From the NCBI GenBank assembly GCA_029098305.1, contig JAQXOB010000009.1, forward strand, positions 93,659-157,658: a stretch of DNA of 64,000 nt, in the 5' to 3' direction. Below the pieces are notes generated by a model. That model was not told where the DNA came from. It saw only the letters and a program-made list of their open reading frames with translations, and made no database searches. This document shows positions 26,394-34,906 of this stretch, one piece after another (position 1 is the first letter of the stretch; every line of letters begins with the position of its first letter). The position numbers and the translations under genes are program-made. This DNA comes from Clostridia bacterium. Lineage in GTDB: Bacteria > Bacillota > Clostridia > Oscillospirales > Acutalibacteraceae.

Positions 26394-27298
26394 GGTTAAG
26401 CGGTTCTGGATATCTGATAAGAGAAGGATTAAAGAATATATGGCACAATAGAATGATGTCAATAGCATCTATATGTGTTCTTGTATCTTGTCTTACGCTC
26501 ACCGGCTCAGCTATGCTGGTGTCATATAACGTTTCATCATTTGTATCAAAGATAGGCTCTGACAATATGGTTACTGTTTATCTTGATGATGAAGTAGGCG
26601 ATGTGGAGGCTGTGATTGAGATTGGACCTCAGATCAGAGAGATAGAGAATGTATCTGATGCGGTGTTTGTGTCAAAAGAAGATGCTATCAAAGACTATAA
26701 AAAAGATTTGGGCGAATGGTATGAGGAAATGACCGGAGAAGGAAACCCTCTGCCAAATGCCTTTCGTGTGACAATGAATGATCTTGCACAATATGAGCAG
26801 ACGGTCGATCAGATAGCAAAAATTGACGGCATACAAAAGATAGGCGATAGAAGCGATATAGCCAGTAAGCTGACGAGTCTTAACAATCTTGTAAAGGTAA
26901 TTGGATTCTGGATTGTTGTTATTTTGGGAATAGTTTCGTTGTTTATCGTGTCTAATACTATTAGAATGACAATGTATAGCAGGCGATTTGAAATAAGCAT
27001 AATGAAGTCTGTGGGTGCTACTAACACCTTTGTTAGAATACCATTCTTTGTTGAAGGTATGTTTTTAGGACTCATAGCAGGATTGATTACATCAATGCTG
27101 ATTTTCTTCTTATATGAAGGTGTGACTACTGCAATTCGCAAAGTTGCGGTTTATCTTGAAGCCATACCATATAGCACGTTTGCACTGCCGGTTTCATTAA
27201 TATTTGTGTGCTGTGGTATGATAGTAGGCGCAATCGGAAGTATTATTTCTATGCGTAAGTATCTGAAAATAGAAGGAGGAGAAACTCTTGGCTGGTAA
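26390..27298 (+). CDS. ftsX: Cell division membrane protein FtsX
   Basis: 302 residues with four membrane segments: one N-terminal (MSIASICVLVSCLTLTGSAM), a large extracellular domain (about residues 50-165), then three (VIGFWIVVILGIVSLFIV and two later), the standard FtsX layout. Coupled to ftsE by a 4-nt overlap and overlapping the downstream M23 peptidase gene by 11 nt, so the three are one functional unit. Confidence 0.96.
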   Translation: MRLSGSGYLIREGLKNIWHNRMMSIASICVLVSCLTLTGSAMLVSYNVSSFVSKIGSDNMVTVYLDDEVGDVEAVIEIGPQIREIENVSDAVFVSKEDAIKDYKKDLGEWYEEMTGEGNPLPNAFRVTMNDLAQYEQTVDQIAKIDGIQKIGDRSDIASKLTSLNNLVKVIGFWIVVILGIVSLFIVSNTIRMTMYSRRFEISIMKSVGATNTFVRIPFFVEGMFLGLIAGLITSMLIFFLYEGVTTAIRKVAVYLEAIPYSTFALPVSLIFVCCGMIVGAIGSIISMRKYLKIEGGETLGW

Positions 27299-28625
27299 TT
27301 TGTTCAAAAGATTGATATCAACTTTAATTTCACTTATCCTTGTGATGTCTGGGGTGTATTGCGCCATGGCGGAGGACGATATTGATGGTATGATATCAGA
27401 GAAAGAACAAATTGAAGCACGTTTTGAGCAGGCGAGAGAAGACCTTGCGAAAAACGAAGAAAGTGTATCACTCAAAGAAGAATACAAAGCGGCACTCGAA
27501 GAAAAGCTTGCGATGCTTTCGGGTGAAGCTTCTGAAATTTCAGACGATATCGCACTGATTGAAAATGAAATTTCACAAAAGAATACTGAGCTTGCCACTG
27601 CAGAAAGAAAAATAGCTGATAGAATGGAGATTTTCAGAGGTAGACTAAAGGATATTTATATGTCTGAGAGATCTACAGCTTTTTGGGAGATATTGCTTGG
27701 TAGCGAGAGCTTAAGCGACTGCGTGGATATGATGGTTCTGCTTAATGGTGTGTCAAAAAAAGACCAGCAGATGATAGATGATATTCAGGCAGAAATGGAT
27801 ATTATAATATCTATGAAGCAAGAGCTATCATCAAAGAAAGATGAATTATCGAGAAAAAGTGGTGAGCTTAACTCTAAAAGAGCTGAGGTAAATGAGCTTG
27901 TCGAAGAAAATCAAGAGGTCTTAGAGGTACTCTATGTAGAGGCCGAGAAGGCACGTGATCAGCTAGATCAGAACAATGAACAGCTGATAGCACTTGAAAA
28001 CGATATAGCAGCCTATTATGCAGAGCAAAAGCGACTCGCAGAGGAGAAGGCTGAGCAAGAACGTCTTGAAGAAGAGAGAAAGCGTCTTGAGGAGGAACAA
28101 AAGCTTCAAGACCAACTTGACGAGTTATCAACAGATTCTGATCAGACTGATGAGGATATTGATGAACTGTTACCGGAAAATCCTGATAGTGAACAAATCG
28201 GAGCAGGTGGCTATGTGTGGCCTGTGCCTGGGTTCTATTGGCTGTCGTCAGAATGGAACGAAGACAGAACTACATACAATCACGGTGCTATTGATATTGC
28301 CGGTGCAGGTATATATGGAGCATCGGTAGTGGCGGCAGCAGCTGGTACAGTGATTTATTCTTACAGCGGATGTCCGCATGACTATGGCAAAGAATATAGC
28401 TGTGGCTGTGGCGGAGGATATGGCAACTATGTTATGATAGACCATGGCGACGGACGTTCTACATTGTATGCTCACCTGAGTAGCTTGGTTGTTGGACAAG
28501 GAGAGTATGTTTTTGCCGGACAGGTTTTGGGATCTGTGGGTAGTACAGGACATTCGACAGGACCACATCTACATTTTGAAACGAGATTGTATGGTGAAAA
28601 ATACAATCCTATGCTAGAATATTAA
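27288..28625 (+). CDS. FtsEX-linked coiled-coil M23 peptidase (PcsB/EnvC-like)
   Basis: 445 residues: signal peptide (LISLILVMSGVYCAMA), a long coiled coil (about residues 30-280, with a charged EEERKRLEEEQ stretch), an acidic linker, and a C-terminal M23 domain with YNHGAIDIAG, LYAHLSS and HLHFETR, an intact zinc site. The TTG start at 27288 follows AGGAGGAG and lies inside ftsX. Position and architecture say it is the hydrolase switched on by FtsEX to split the septum or remodel the wall. An inserted Cys-rich loop (CPHDYGKEYSCGCGG) interrupts the M23 domain. Confidence 0.93.
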   Translation: MAGNLFKRLISTLISLILVMSGVYCAMAEDDIDGMISEKEQIEARFEQAREDLAKNEESVSLKEEYKAALEEKLAMLSGEASEISDDIALIENEISQKNTELATAERKIADRMEIFRGRLKDIYMSERSTAFWEILLGSESLSDCVDMMVLLNGVSKKDQQMIDDIQAEMDIIISMKQELSSKKDELSRKSGELNSKRAEVNELVEENQEVLEVLYVEAEKARDQLDQNNEQLIALENDIAAYYAEQKRLAEEKAEQERLEEERKRLEEEQKLQDQLDELSTDSDQTDEDIDELLPENPDSEQIGAGGYVWPVPGFYWLSSEWNEDRTTYNHGAIDIAGAGIYGASVVAAAAGTVIYSYSGCPHDYGKEYSCGCGGGYGNYVMIDHGDGRSTLYAHLSSLVVGQGEYVFAGQVLGSVGSTGHSTGPHLHFETRLYGEKYNPMLEY

Positions 28626-28700
28626 GATTAAGATTGAATATATAATAAAATCAAGATATCTTCCTAAAAAACAAGGAGCAAAAAAGGAGATAGTACCATT

Positions 28701-29708
28701 ATGGGACTAGGATATTATTTCGGTGTGCTGAGGCGCATGAGATTTAAGAGAATTTCTGATGCCTGCAATGTAGTGCACAGAAAGACAGGCAAAAATAAAC
28801 TTGCTATATATATGGATATGATGGGATGTGCCATAAAATATGGCGCAGGTCACAGCGATTATGTGCTTTTTGAGTATTATAATATGAACAGTAAAGAGCG
28901 CAAAACTTATATAGGAAGAATGAAAAATAAAAAATTGCTCTCAATGCTTAACGACGATTCATATGGCGAATGCTTCGATAAAAAAAGCAAATTTGCTGAG
29001 AAATTTGCTGAATTTACTAAGAGAGATATACTCGCACTAGAAAAAGCGACTGTTGAAGATTTAGATAAGTTTTTAGCTGATAAGCGATATTTTCTTGCAA
29101 AGCCGGACGATGGAGAATGTGGTCATGGCATCGAGAAGCTAGACAAAGAAAGCTTTCAAGGCACTGAGAGTTTGTTTAACTATCTTAAAGAGAAGAACTT
29201 TGGTGTGTGCGAAGAGATAATCAAACAACATGAGGATTTGGCAAGACTCCATCCAGACTCACTAAATTGCATTAGAATATGCACATTGCTAAAAGATGGC
29301 AAGGTTAATTTCTTATATGGTTTGCTTAAAATGGGTAGTGACGGAGGCTTTGTTGATAATCTCGATCGTGGTGGAATAGCCTGCCATATTGATGTGGAAA
29401 AAGGCGTTATAATCAGCAATGGCCATGATGGTAAGTTTGATACCCATGAAGCACATCCGGTTACAGGTGTTAAATTTATGGGATATAAAATACCATGCTA
29501 TGATGAGCTAAAACAAATGGTGAGCAAAGCAGCCATGGTAGTACCACAGATCACATATATCGGTTGGGATGTTTGTGTCACACCCGATGGACCTGCCATT
29601 GTAGAAGGCAATGACTATCCCGGATACGATTTTCCACAAATTCCTGATGAAAATCTGCCCAGAATAGGACTGATTCCAAAATTTAATAAATATGGTATAT
29701 ACATTTAG
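28701..29708 (+). CDS. ATP-grasp protein, sugar-transfer-associated type
   Basis: 335 residues. LAKPDDGECGHGIEKL is an ATP-binding loop. LHPDSLNCIRICTLL, VDNLDRGGIACHIDVEKGVI and YIGWDVCVTPDGPAIVEGND form the ATP-grasp core and metal-binding end. This pattern matches the family described as sugar-transfer-associated ATP-grasp, usually near surface-polysaccharide genes. It probably ligates a carboxylate to an amine on a surface glycan or related molecule; the substrate is unknown. No membrane segment. It follows the ftsEX-peptidase unit by 75 bp. Confidence 0.85.
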   Translation: MGLGYYFGVLRRMRFKRISDACNVVHRKTGKNKLAIYMDMMGCAIKYGAGHSDYVLFEYYNMNSKERKTYIGRMKNKKLLSMLNDDSYGECFDKKSKFAEKFAEFTKRDILALEKATVEDLDKFLADKRYFLAKPDDGECGHGIEKLDKESFQGTESLFNYLKEKNFGVCEEIIKQHEDLARLHPDSLNCIRICTLLKDGKVNFLYGLLKMGSDGGFVDNLDRGGIACHIDVEKGVIISNGHDGKFDTHEAHPVTGVKFMGYKIPCYDELKQMVSKAAMVVPQITYIGWDVCVTPDGPAIVEGNDYPGYDFPQIPDENLPRIGLIPKFNKYGIYI

Positions 29709-29830
29709 AAAGAAGATATAATGTAATGTGTGCAAATTTTGCTAAAACTCAATTAATGATGTTGACATTTTTTTGAAATTAAATTATAATCTTCAATGTA
29801 GAAGTTACTGTTTGTCGGAGGGTCTTGACA

Positions 29831-30496
29831 ATGAAAGTTGAAATGAATAAAAAAAATAAGATAATAGCACTAATGGGTTTTGTTATCTTTGTTGCATTGA
29901 TTTGTGCAATAGTTTTTGGAGGTTCTGCTATTGCAAAGAGTGGTAGTATGAATGCTGATGCAAACACAGCTGTGGTTGCACTCAAGGCACATCTTAATAC
30001 GGAAAAGGGACAAAAAGCTATTGAACTAAATGTGGATAACGCTTTTTGTAAGTCAACAGATACGGATATCACCCTAAAATATATGGATAAAAATGCTTAC
30101 ACCAAGCTTTTTGGAACTCCTGAGGATGGAGAGGAAATCGAAAATAGCATAAAAGCTCAAAGCGTTGTTTATCTTGAATATAGTGCTGTAGGATATACTA
30201 AGGAAGATAAATCCGACAGCGAAAAATATGGTGCTGACAAATTTATAGCTTATGTTTGCGAAGATGATATAGTTGTTATCGCACGTAACGAGTTAGACGA
30301 TGGCACAGCGTTTAAGACAGATGCTGATGGCGTTGAAAGCGCATTGGTTATGTATGCAAGAGATGGCTCAATCACTGTGAACTATAGTCATTTCTCAGAT
30401 GATGGTGCTGCCTTACTCGATTTCCCAAATGACACTTCAGATTGGAAAAAGATCGATGAGCAACCATTGACAGAGCTTGTTAGAGTAAAACAATAA
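29831..30496 (+). CDS. Membrane-anchored protein of unknown function
   Basis: 221 residues: a short cytoplasmic Lys-rich head, one transmembrane helix (MGFVIFVALICAIVFGGSAI), then an extracytoplasmic acidic domain (about residues 37-221) that I do not recognise. The ATG at 29831 is chosen because GGAGGG is 8 nt upstream. Monocistronic: it is followed by a clear terminator. Confidence 0.7.
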   Translation: MKVEMNKKNKIIALMGFVIFVALICAIVFGGSAIAKSGSMNADANTAVVALKAHLNTEKGQKAIELNVDNAFCKSTDTDITLKYMDKNAYTKLFGTPEDGEEIENSIKAQSVVYLEYSAVGYTKEDKSDSEKYGADKFIAYVCEDDIVVIARNELDDGTAFKTDADGVESALVMYARDGSITVNYSHFSDDGAALLDFPNDTSDWKKIDEQPLTELVRVKQ

Positions 30497-30513
30497 TTAT
30501 AGTAAAAAAATAT

Positions 30514-30553
30514 TAGGGAGTAACGTGAAATATCGGCTACTCCCTATTTTTTT
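30514..30553 (+). terminator. Intrinsic terminator
   Basis: TAGGGAGTA (30514-30522) pairs with TACTCCCTA (30538-30546), followed by a T-run. Confidence 0.88.
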
Positions 30554-30802
30554 ATAAATAAAACACTGGAAAACACAGTTAAACTTTGCTTAACATTTTG
30601 GAATACAATTAACAATAAATAAAGTTTTATTTAAAAGTTATTGACAGATTTATACAATAGATATATGATAATAAAAAGCATAGATGTAATTTCTGTAAAA
30701 TAAGTGGCAAAATTGGATTAGAGAATATTGATAAGTATAAATTTCAATAGAAGTGCAATAAGTTTATAACACTTAATAATACTTTTAGATTTTTGCTTAA
30801 AA
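30554..30802 (+). promoter_or_regulatory. Promoter region of the FIVAR/dockerin-like pair
   Basis: About 250 bp without a gene. TTGACA followed after 17 bp by TATGAT (about 30640-30670) is the best promoter. The rest is AT-rich and I see nothing else in it. Confidence 0.5.
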
Positions 30803-30944
30803 GAAAGTGGTGATTCCAATGATGCAGATAGCTCGAAATTTCACTAAAAATTTCATTTCAGGGAGGCTAGTGCTTATGAAAAGAATTGTATGTATCCTAG
30901 TTATTTGTTCTCTGTTATTTTCTGTGATAACAAGTGCTTCGGCT
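30803..30944 (+). repeat. Duplicated leader plus signal-peptide cassette, copy 1
   Basis: 142 nt matching 32149-32290 with only 8 mismatches by eye. The cassette covers ~73 nt of leader, the GGGAGG ribosome binding site and the first ~23 codons. In the leader, GAAATTT and AAATTTC can pair within an outer TAGC/GCTA, placing the ribosome binding site next to the stem. Confidence 0.85.
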
Positions 30945-31883
30945 ACTAGTGTGCATAAGTTTAATGGATTGGATCATGCTGGTACAAGAAATACAAATTC
31001 AACACCCGATACAGAAAGTGATATCGACTTAGAGTTATCAGATATCACATATGATCCCTATAGATTTATTGATCCAACCTATGGAGATCAAACTGAGGAC
31101 AATAATGTTCTATGGCTACCCGAACAAGGTGAATATGCATGGAGAACTTATTTAAGGGATTTTTGTGAATTTATCTTAGAGAGGTATGAATCACAATCAA
31201 ATGGTTCAGTGGAACAAAAAACAAATTTTATAGATCTTTATGATTTCAGCGATGCGTTCAAAATTGCCCAAGGCTATTTAAGCAATGAGAACACTATTAA
31301 TTCAATGACAGAGAAAGAAGCATTGAATAATTATAGAAGATTATATAATACCGCAAAATCAAAAATTTTTTTCCAGGCATATGCGCTAACTTATGAGGCT
31401 TGTTTGGAGGAAGACAATTTTAATAATTTTTATAATAAGGAGTTTTGGAACAATGTTACAGAATTTTTAAATAGTGATGCAAAAATAATATATGACAAAA
31501 AAATTGTATCTAGAGCAGAACTTAGGGACATATGTTTTCTCCATTCGTGTATTATTGATGAAGCAAATAAAGGTATACCATATGACTTGAATAAAGATAA
31601 TGTATTAAATCTTATGGATGTTGTTATGGCTCAAAAGTATTTGGTAGGGATAATTAATTTAACAAGGACACAAAAGCAATCAATATCAACTTATGAGTAC
31701 GATGATGCAAGTATGCAAACGGTTACTCTTATGCAAAAAAGTATAGCAGATTTAATAGATATATACGATGAAAATGCAACTGGACGTATTAATAATCATG
31801 GCAGTGGAGCTAAATTTGTGTTTTATGATTTTACAATCAATGAACATCGTTGGTCTGATGTAGAAACTTTTAGAAAACCTTAA
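30876..31883 (+). CDS. Secreted FIVAR-like protein with degenerate dockerin
   Basis: 335 residues from the ATG at 30876 (GGGAGG 9 nt upstream; the longer frame from 30807 only translates the leader). Signal peptide MKRIVCILVICSLLFSVITS ending in ASA. The middle (about residues 90-225) is helical with YEACLEEDNFNNFYNKEFW, similar to the paralog at 32222. A degenerate dockerin follows near residue 235: the first segment, DLNKDNVLNLMDVVMAQKYL, keeps its loop, but the second (YEYDDASMQTVTLMQKSIADL) has lost most Ca ligands. Cohesin binding may be weak or lost. Ligand unknown. Confidence 0.75.
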   Translation: MKRIVCILVICSLLFSVITSASATSVHKFNGLDHAGTRNTNSTPDTESDIDLELSDITYDPYRFIDPTYGDQTEDNNVLWLPEQGEYAWRTYLRDFCEFILERYESQSNGSVEQKTNFIDLYDFSDAFKIAQGYLSNENTINSMTEKEALNNYRRLYNTAKSKIFFQAYALTYEACLEEDNFNNFYNKEFWNNVTEFLNSDAKIIYDKKIVSRAELRDICFLHSCIIDEANKGIPYDLNKDNVLNLMDVVMAQKYLVGIINLTRTQKQSISTYEYDDASMQTVTLMQKSIADLIDIYDENATGRINNHGSGAKFVFYDFTINEHRWSDVETFRKP

Positions 31884-31910
31884 GTTTATATTAAGAGAAA
31901 GGAATATATT

Positions 31911-32150
31911 ATGACAAAAAATAAAATACTTGCAATTTTACTTACTATCATATTATTATCGAGCATAAGTACCCTTAATGTTAATGCCGAAATAATCGAA
32001 ATTACAGATGAAATTATTGATCTTAATGGGCTAAATTCTAATTATACTGACGAATATAAAGAATATTTAAGGGCCGTACAATCCGGAGAATGGAATGATA
32101 GTTATGGATATATACCTGAGCCGTACGAACATATATATCCTGAAAAATGA
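31911..32150 (+). CDS. Small secreted protein
   Basis: 79 residues: signal peptide (ILAILLTIILLSSISTLNVN, then AE), then an acidic, Tyr-rich ~50-residue mature part (YTDEYKEYLRAVQSGEWNDS). Preceded by GAGAAAGGAA, a good ribosome binding site. It lies 27 bp after one FIVAR/dockerin-like gene, and its end abuts the second copy of the duplicated cassette. Function unknown. Confidence 0.65.
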   Translation: MTKNKILAILLTIILLSSISTLNVNAEIIEITDEIIDLNGLNSNYTDEYKEYLRAVQSGEWNDSYGYIPEPYEHIYPEK

Positions 32151-32290
32151 AAGTGGTGGTTCCAATGATGCAGATAGCTCGAAATATCACCAAAAATTTC
32201 ATTTCAGGGAGGCTAGTGCTTATGAAAAGAATTGTATGTATCCTAGTTATTTGTTCTCTATTGTTATCTGCGATAGCAAGTGCTTCGGCT
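32149..32290 (+). repeat. Duplicated leader plus signal-peptide cassette, copy 2
   Basis: Matches 30803-30944 at about 94 % by eye. Leader, ribosome binding site and signal-peptide codons are all conserved; similarity drops sharply after the signal peptide. The copy interval is 1346 bp. Confidence 0.85.
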
Positions 32291-33253
32291 ATGGATATCT
32301 TAAATACATACGCAGAAAATGATGTTATGCAAATAGATGAACTTGGCATCACCCTTTCTTCCGATGCAGAGGACGACACAGATACAGGAGAAAAAACAAA
32401 TGTAAAACCATGGTGCGTTATTTTATATTACTTTTGTTATAATGTATGGAAAGAATGGGACGATTTTGATTTGTATTTTTATGTATATGAAGGTGTAGAC
32501 GATATCATAGATGATGTTATGGAGGTTATGAAAAATAACAATGGTTATGATCTTTATTATAAAGCTGACAAATTTTACAATATGAGCGATGAAGAAGCCT
32601 ATGTTATAATGCAGAAATTTATCTATGACATAGAGCACGCAGAGATTAAAGCAGAATACTTTAACCGTCTTTACGAGGCTTGCTACGATGAAACAAATGA
32701 TAACGGATATTATTCCAAAGAGAATTGGGACAAATTCACAAAAGCTTTAAAAACAGCAAAAGAAATTTACGAGAGGGAGTTAGACGGCAAATATAGCGAA
32801 GACGATATGAAAAGGCAGGTTGAAAATTGTTATATTAACAATGCGTATTTTGACCTTAGAGATGCTCTTAAAAATTTATGCCTTACAAACACAACCCCTG
32901 TGGATTTAGACAGAGACGGAGATATTACACTCAAGGATGTTGTAAAGCTACAGAGATATATTGCAAAGCTTGAGGATTTAAACATTTCTGAAAAAGTGGT
33001 TGTTTCTAAATCTTACTACGGGGATATTAATCTAACAGCTGTTACTGATATGCAAAAATATATTGCAAAGCTAAAGAAAATTTATACAGGGTCACCTATG
33101 TATGATATTCGTATTCGTGATGAAGTTGAAAACGCTTTATTTTATAATCCGTCTCAATATATTAAAAGAATCACATGGACAAATCATTTAAAAATTATTT
33201 TAGAGGATACGTTTATAGGATATGAAAACTATGATTTGCCTTCATATGATTAG
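32222..33253 (+). CDS. Secreted FIVAR-like protein with dockerin-like module
   Basis: 343 residues from the ATG at 32222, preceded by GGGAGG. Signal peptide as in the paralog at 30876. Helical FIVAR-like region with YEACYDETNDNGYYSKENW and FTKALKTAKEIY. The dockerin-like module is at about residues 225-290: segment one, DLDRDGDITLKDVVKLQRYI, is complete, while segment two (YYGDINLTAVTDMQKYIAKL) is shortened in the Ca loop. A ~45-residue C-terminal tail follows, so the dockerin is not terminal. Probably a surface or cohesin-bound protein; ligand unknown. Confidence 0.8.
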   Translation: MKRIVCILVICSLLLSAIASASAMDILNTYAENDVMQIDELGITLSSDAEDDTDTGEKTNVKPWCVILYYFCYNVWKEWDDFDLYFYVYEGVDDIIDDVMEVMKNNNGYDLYYKADKFYNMSDEEAYVIMQKFIYDIEHAEIKAEYFNRLYEACYDETNDNGYYSKENWDKFTKALKTAKEIYERELDGKYSEDDMKRQVENCYINNAYFDLRDALKNLCLTNTTPVDLDRDGDITLKDVVKLQRYIAKLEDLNISEKVVVSKSYYGDINLTAVTDMQKYIAKLKKIYTGSPMYDIRIRDEVENALFYNPSQYIKRITWTNHLKIILEDTFIGYENYDLPSYD

Positions 33254-33300
33254 CGTTTGAAACTATTATTAACATTTTGCAAGAAATGAATTTAATAAAT

Positions 33301-33342
33301 AAAACACAGGAAAGCTTGATTATTGCTTACCTGTGTTTTTTT
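33301..33342. terminator. Terminator between convergent genes
   Basis: AACACAGG (33303-33310) pairs with CCTGTGTT (33330-33337), with a T-run after and A-rich sequence before. Confidence 0.85.
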
Positions 33343-33346
33343 GATT

Positions 33347-33577
33347 TTATCTATTTCTTTTTTGAAAATAATATACAACCACACCAATTATTATTATAGC
33401 AAAGCCAATGCCCACTTCCGACATACCTGCTTCGTGTGTGGTCAAAGAAGAATACCTGACATTAATAATCGGTACCAGCCAGTCACTTGTTATGTGTGTG
33501 TTGCCACTTTCAAAAACAAGATTGTAGATGCCAAAACCGAAGATAGCGGCACCTATCGCAACAATTACTTTAAACAT
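33347..33577 (-). CDS. Small two-helix membrane protein downstream of lysC
   Basis: 76 residues with hydrophobic N-terminal (VIVAIGAAIFGFGIYNLVF) and C-terminal (GIGFAIIIIGVVVYYF) segments joined by a polar loop, and a basic tail QKRNR. GAGGG lies 7 nt before the ATG and the gene starts 17 bp after the lysC stop, so it is very likely translated as the last gene of that unit. Function unknown. Confidence 0.7.
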   Translation of the reverse strand: MFKVIVAIGAAIFGFGIYNLVFESGNTHITSDWLVPIINVRYSSLTTHEAGMSEVGIGFAIIIIGVVVYYFQKRNR

Positions 33578-33594
33578 CGATTAACCCTCTTTTA

Positions 33595-34803
33595 TCAATC
33601 AAAGAACTTTGAATGAATTGTGTTTACAGCTCTGTCTGCATCTTTTTTGTCTATCAGAACGGATATTTTAATCTCGCTTGTTGATATCATCTGAATGTTT
33701 ATCTGAGCATCATATAGAGCCTCGAACATTGTGCTGGCTACACCTGCATGACTCTCCATGCCTGCGCCAACAATAGATATTTTTGCAACATTATCGTCTT
33801 TTGTGATTCTTGCTGTTTCGCCTAATATCGCTTTATGTTCTGAGAGAACTCTGACAGCCTCGTCGCCTTTAGATGAAGCTACGGTGAAGGCGATGTCCTT
33901 TTCGCCTTCTCTGCCTACAGATTGCAGAATAATATCCACGTTTATATCCTTTCTGGCTAGCAGAGAGAAAATCTTGAACGCAATGCCCGGTCTGTCCGGT
34001 GCGCCTATTATTGAAATTCTTGCAACGTCACAATCCTTGGCTACGCCACTTATTAACATCTTTTCCATATTAACATTCTCCTTAACTATTGTTCCCGGAG
34101 CCTGAGACATACTGGAAAGAACCTCAAGCTCGATATCATATTTCTTTGCCATTTCTACTGATCTATTGTTGAGTACCTGAGCACCAAGCGTTGCAAGCTC
34201 AAGCATTTCATCATATGAAATTACTTCGAGCTTTATTGCATTGCTTACCTTTCTTGGGTCGGCTGTAAACACGCCCTCAACATCAGTAAATATCTGACAC
34301 AAATCTGCTTTCATTGCGGCGGCTATTGCCACTGCACTGGTGTCGCTTCCCCCTCTGCCAAGAGTTGTGATATCATCAAAGCGATTTATACCTTGAAAGC
34401 CTGCGACAATGACTATATTTTTCTTGTCCAGTTCTTTTTTAATTCTATCTGTACGCACACGTTTTATACGTGCAGCGGAGTATGTGGAGGTTGTCTCAAA
34501 GCCTGCCTGCCAGCCCAAGAGTGAAACAACAGGATATCCCATTTTCTCTATTGCCATGGCAAGCAGGGCTACTGACATTTGTTCGCCTGCCGACATAAGC
34601 ATATCCATTTCACGCCTTGATGCAGATGGATTTATGCTGTTTGCCTTTTCTATGAGCTCATCTGTGGTGTCGCCTTGTGCAGAAACAACCACTACTACGT
34701 CATTTCCTTTGTTATATGTGTTTGCTATGATGTTAGCAACATTAAAAACTCTTTCATTGTTAGCTACGGAGCTTCCTCCGAATTTCTGTACAATCAAACT
34801 CAT
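33595..34803 (-). CDS. lysC: Aspartate kinase
   Basis: First step of the aspartate pathway to Lys, Met and Thr. 402 residues: KFGGSSVAN at the N-terminus (ATP/aspartate site), GRGGSDTSAVAIAAAM, FTDVEGVFTADPR, and two ACT domains in the C-terminal third (ISIIGAPDRPGIAFKIFSLL and ISIVGAGMESHAGVASTMFE) that usually bind lysine or threonine for feedback inhibition. It follows hom on the minus strand after ~100 bp. I saw no lysine riboswitch upstream. Confidence 0.96.
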   Translation of the reverse strand: MSLIVQKFGGSSVANNERVFNVANIIANTYNKGNDVVVVVSAQGDTTDELIEKANSINPSASRREMDMLMSAGEQMSVALLAMAIEKMGYPVVSLLGWQAGFETTSTYSAARIKRVRTDRIKKELDKKNIVIVAGFQGINRFDDITTLGRGGSDTSAVAIAAAMKADLCQIFTDVEGVFTADPRKVSNAIKLEVISYDEMLELATLGAQVLNNRSVEMAKKYDIELEVLSSMSQAPGTIVKENVNMEKMLISGVAKDCDVARISIIGAPDRPGIAFKIFSLLARKDINVDIILQSVGREGEKDIAFTVASSKGDEAVRVLSEHKAILGETARITKDDNVAKISIVGAGMESHAGVASTMFEALYDAQINIQMISTSEIKISVLIDKKDADRAVNTIHSKFFD

Positions 34804-34906
34804 TTTTTATCTTACACTCCTTTTGGTTTTATCTGTACATTGACTTAATAATACATTATATGCATATCCTTATTTTTGAGCGATAATAAGGAAAAAGAGC
34901 GAATTA

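Noticed and set aside
30803..30876. Known riboswitch class in the duplicated leader
   Set aside because: I compared it mentally with c-di-GMP, preQ1 and SAM classes and saw no conserved core; only a simple hairpin remains.
34804..34906. Lysine riboswitch upstream of lysC
   Set aside because: The gap is only ~100 bp and I see none of the conserved lysine-riboswitch elements. A CCTTATT/AATAAGG pair is present but has no T-run.
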